26,889 nt of DNA from Didymodactylos carnosus (Eukaryota; Rotifera; Eurotatoria; Philodinida; Philodinidae). The notes beneath the pieces are model-generated. The model was given only the letters and a program-made list of their open reading frames with translations, did not search any database and had not been told where the DNA came from. Shown here piece after piece: positions 22,732 through 26,889 of the stretch. A program made the position numbers and the translations under genes. The stretch's first letter is position 1. Each line of letters starts with the position of its first letter. The stretch spans positions 1 to 26,889 of the forward strand of contig CAJNOQ010002017.1 of NCBI GenBank assembly GCA_905250885.1, written 5' to 3'.

Positions 22732-25700
22732 AAAATAAGAAGAAAACGTTAAAAAACTCAAGTCCAACATGTAATTTGTTATGTCAAATATGAAAATATC
22801 ATGTGTAGAAGAAAAAAGATTGACATCGCATAAAAAAGAGATGTCTACATTTTGTACACATGTTTGAAGTTAGCAGTAGCGTTTGAATATAACCAATACT
22901 CTTACTAAGGTCAATCGAATACCAAAGTCTTTTAGTAATAATACCTATCTACGGAGATGGTGAAACTGTTCTACGTTCTCTCTTCTTTAAAATATCTTCA
23001 TTTTTAGCTGTTGGTTAATTTAAAACGTTTTATCTATTTATTTGTTCTCAAATAACCGCTTTAAAATGTAAAAGCCATACAAAATTCTATCATTCGTCTT
23101 TGATATCGGTAGCAAAAAATGTTCTTTTTTTTTCTAAAAAGAAACGATAACTTCGTAAAATCGAATATGAGAAAGTTATTTTATCTATTACAAATGACTA
23201 ATTTTTTTTCTTTTTTCTTAAGATAAATTAGTCATCTCTTTTCTCTTCTGTATATCGTAGGTGAAATGTGTCTATACACATATTATTGGCTTATGTTCAT
23301 ATTCTTCTTTAAACAAAAGTTTCTGGAAATTTTTGTTTGTTTTTTTATCGTATTTTAAAAGTAATTCTGCATGAAAGAACAGCAAAATAGAAAAAAAGGG
23401 AAGATAAACAATTGAACACATTTCTCATATCTATGATATTGTTTTTGATTTTATAATTACAATAATTCTGGAAATTTTAAAACAGTATGAATCACACATA
23501 GGTTATTCATACCACAGATGTGTGTGTGTGTGTAAATGCTCATCAACAATACATACAAAGAAAAAATGTGCCTTATCCTCCACGCCTAAGTAAAACTATA
23601 AGTAACAACATTAGTCATAGTAGGCGATGAATAAGAGAGAACAAAAAACAAACGTGAAAATTCTCACCCACATTTCATTAAAGTTTTAGAAGAATAAAAA
23701 ATAACCATCAACTTATTGTTTGTGATGTGATTGACATAAAAAAAACTTATCATTCCTTATATCATACAAGTGATGAAGTTGCACGTTTATCGCTAATTTA
23801 AAAATGTTTTCTGCGCAATTCAAAGCAGTTTTCAGAATACTTTTTAACAATTTTATAAGAAATATATCAAACAATAATCAGAGTTTCACTAACGTCAGCT
23901 AAGAATGTGAGCTCATTTTTACCTTGGATAATGAGAATTTGACCAAAAAAAACGTTTTTGAAAATAAGAAAGTTATTTCGTTTCAACTGCCACAAATTGA
24001 TTTTTGTAGTGGAAAAATGATCATTCTAGACTAAAGACTTTTGACCTAATAATCGGCAGAAATTGACTGATTTATTAAAAAAAATATTATTCTTATTTAT
24101 CTATCAAAAATACTTTAGATTTTAAATATAGAATCTTACAAAAACAGTCTTATATAAAAAACTCTAAATAAGTCACAATATTTCATCAAGAAAAGCATTT
24201 CTTTTATGTAAAATTAACATCTCAGTGTATCTCATTTCGAAAATTGGCATTGAGTTTTCTAAAAAACATTTTATTTTTCAATTGAAAAGCATTTCTAATG
24301 AAAATAAATATTATATTCTGGCTAACCTCATCAAATTACACTAAATCATGTGTCTCGCAATAATATTATATAAAAAAAAATTAATTGGTTTTTTTTTTAA
24401 AAGAATTTTAAAGTACAAGGCTAACACAGCATCATTCTTTTTAAAAAAAAATGCTATGTCGCAATCACTGTATAAAAAATATGAAAAAGATTCTTGTGGT
24501 AGATTCTATAACAACAGCTGATTACAAAATTAAATATTGCACGCAACATCAGTACGCGAGCATGTGGTGAGTATTTACTAGTGTTTTTTAATAGACTGCA
24601 ACATCTAAAAACATCACATTTACTTCAGTTGTGTATATTCGTATATTCTTCCGTATTATCTAGCAATGATTATAAACTTTGAAAAAAATACAAATGTCTC
24701 TCTATTTCTAAAGTAACTTTATGTATATAATAGTTATACTACCAATGCTTATATAACTATCTCTTAGTCTTTACAGAATACGTTCGATAATCGCTCTTAT
24801 GACAAAAATTAAAATTGATTTTATTTTTCGAAGAAATTCACAATTTTGTTTTTGAATTTAAATCTCTGTGATATAATCACTTAGATAAGTTTTATCTGTT
24901 GAATTTTAATTCACTGATTGCAATTCAAAGAAAATTTACAAAGAGTCATATTCCTCAGATGTAAACTAGTCAATTTTGACAAGTAATATTAGAAAACTGT
25001 TCAAAACCGGTTCAACGTCTCATAAATAACTCTTTCGTTTTTCTGTAATGTGAGAGATATTGAAAAAAAATTTTTTATGCCACAAAAAAATGAATACTAT
25101 TCGTACGAAAAACAGATGGTAATTAAAGTTGACATTGAGAAAGATTCTATAATCAATAAGATGAAAATTAATATCGACATAATTGAAAATACATAGTACA
25201 AAAAAACTAGGTGAATACCGGTATTACATACTGATTCATCCTAGATGAATCATTAATACGAAAGAAGAGCAATATAAGTATCAAACATTGTTCATCAATT
25301 AACTGAAGAAATATTTTGTACAACAATTGAAATTATATTAGCATGCATAAAATTAAACAAAACTTATAGTTTTATTGCGATGATGCGTACAATAACAATA
25401 AAGAACAATTAAATTTTTGCCCACCAGGCTATTGTATTTATACGTTTAAGAACGTTTTTGTAAACGAATAAAATCATCAATAATCCCGTTTACAAAATTC
25501 AGTAAAAAAAAATAATACAGGAGATTGATTCTGACTTATAAAGCAGTTAGAATTCCGTATATTTTGAAGTACATTGAATCAATTTTGAACGAATTATGAA
25601 TTTTTCAATTTTATATGAAAACAGCGGAAAACTCGAAAGCATCTTTCAAAAAAGTCTTTACAAAATATTAATTCAGAAAAAGAATTCTAACTTATTTTCT

Positions 25701-26458
25701 TATGAAAAAGATGCTTCAAGATCTTGGCTTTGAAATACTAAAAATTTGCATTCCACATCGCTTTTCTCTATCATGTTAGTCAAAGAAAAAAACACTGTGC
25801 AATCTTCACTGTATTTTGATAATGATAGTAGATCATAGTACGGGCTAGAAATCTACTGCGAGTTTCAATGCATTAAAATTTGTTGTTTTTTTTTGTTAAC
25901 TAAATGCTTATTTTACTAAAAATCAATGTTATTTTAAGAGTCATCTGACACCTAACATATTGGACACATCTATCTATAGTCATTATAAAAAAGAACCAGT
26001 CTGTTTAGATGCAATCAAACATTTGTACATACATATCGTTCGTATCATATAAGAAACAAAAACGAAAAGGGAACAATTTTCCTCTCCCTCTCTGCTATGA
26101 AAAAGTCAAAAAAAAACAACAACTCTAAATACATTGATAGATTACTCATTCGATTGCTATTATCATTTAACAATACTTAACACTTTTGAAATAAAACTAA
26201 CATATTTTCTCTTTATTGTCTTAATGTTCATTTCAAGATGACAGGACAGCACTGTTCACCATCATAATCTAACAGAAAAAAAGCGGATATTTCAGCATAA
26301 AACATAGTCCATAGCAATTCGCACACATCCAGCAATTAGAAATTGTTAATTTTATCATATGATCGTATCTGATGGGATCCTGTCGTTATAATGCATCGCT
26401 ACTATACCGTTGTTCGTTCAAATTTTAACTAATTTTACTTAGACCCACTTAGAGACTG
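22732..26458. other. Upstream region of the giant gene, no clear gene
   Basis: AT-rich, with a (TG)n run at 23519-23532. It should hold the promoter of the minus-strand giant gene, but I see no convincing core promoter. A weak candidate for an upstream untranslated exon end is the minus-strand donor AAG|GTAAAA near 23920. A possible tiny spliced frame on the plus strand at 24481-24716 is described under findings but is too weak to call. Confidence 0.5.
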
Positions 26459-26889
26459 AACTGACGAGGGAACCCCACGAAGTGATTAAACGCTTTTTGC
26501 TCGGAATCTAGTGGATTATAGGTTATCGACCATGTTGATTACGAATACGACCATGCGGCTTCCGCATAGCCCTTCGAAGACCTGGTTTTCTAGAAAACGA
26601 GTTTTTCAGAAACCCCAAAAAATAACCCGAACCGTTCTTAACGAAGCATGATTGTAGCCCGCAAATTTCTGATTAAAATGAGACCTCTCCCAACTCCACA
26701 TAACCTTTCTTTCCAAAGTTATAGAATTTACAACAAAAGCCCTAAATGTTCATTGTCAGCTCAAAGCTACAGAAATAAGAAATTAATTTAGGGCTCTTCG
26801 TGTAAATTCTATAACTTTGCAAAGAAAGGTCATGTAGAGTTGGGAGAGGTCTCATTTTAATCAGAAATGTGCGGGCTACAATCATGCCT
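26459..26889. mobile_element. Foldback (MITE-like) element, copy 2, cut by window end
   Basis: Same family and same orientation as copy 1. It starts CTGACGAGGG, compared with CTAACGAGGG at 4662. The arms meet at 26738-26746 and 26787-26795 around a loop of about 40 bases that begins ATGTTCATTGTCAGCTCA, as in copy 1. The visible part of the right arm, about 100 bases, is roughly 92% identical to the left arm, so this copy is less decayed than copy 1. The rest of the right arm lies beyond the window. Confidence 0.8.

Noticed and set aside
1-26889. tRNA, rRNA or CRISPR features
   Set aside because: No cloverleaf with a GTTCRA-type arm, no conserved rRNA stretch and no regularly spaced repeats were seen. 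The tandem repeats are microsatellites.

Overview
The window looks like nuclear DNA from a small-genome invertebrate animal. It is strongly AT-rich, with GT-AG introns, AATAAA signals at 3' ends, long pyrimidine tracts and microsatellites. It has no operons, Shine-Dalgarno sites or other bacterial features. The Asn/Gln/Ser/Thr-rich proteins and AT-ending codons would suit a rotifer or a similar animal, but nothing in the sequence fixes the lineage. Naming a taxon is a weak inference.

Layout. 1-4166: a non-coding block bounded by a perfect 115-bp inverted repeat, with a second, diverged inverted repeat (545-1182) nested inside. 4661-5240: a foldback (hairpin-forming) repeat. A second copy of the same family starts at 26459 and runs off the right edge. 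5241-9520: no supportable gene, only microsatellites and AT-rich sequence. 9532-10665 (minus strand): four small exons, too short to show as ORFs, which join in one frame and end in a stop and AATAAA. They encode the Ser/Thr-rich C-terminus of a protein whose beginning I could not find. 12797-22706 (minus strand): the main gene, two coding exons joined by a 382-bp intron and giving a predicted protein of about 3175 residues. 22707-26458: upstream DNA with a splice acceptor just before the start codon and no other clear gene.

The main protein matches no family I can name. It has a disordered Ser/Thr/Gln-rich N-terminus of about 1000 residues, with a PP1-type KVQF motif and a PPPY motif. A central array of about 14 degenerate two-part repeats (residues about 1010-2770) follows, then a conserved-looking region that spans the splice junction, and finally an Asn/Gln-rich tail. 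The array is the most interesting item: each half-unit reads as a short helix, a Gly turn, two strands and a closing Pro, which suggests a giant scaffold built from one small duplicated module.

The small-exon chain lies on the same strand, 2.1 kb beyond the main gene's stop codon. It is either a separate gene or an alternative 3' end of the main gene. RNA data would decide.
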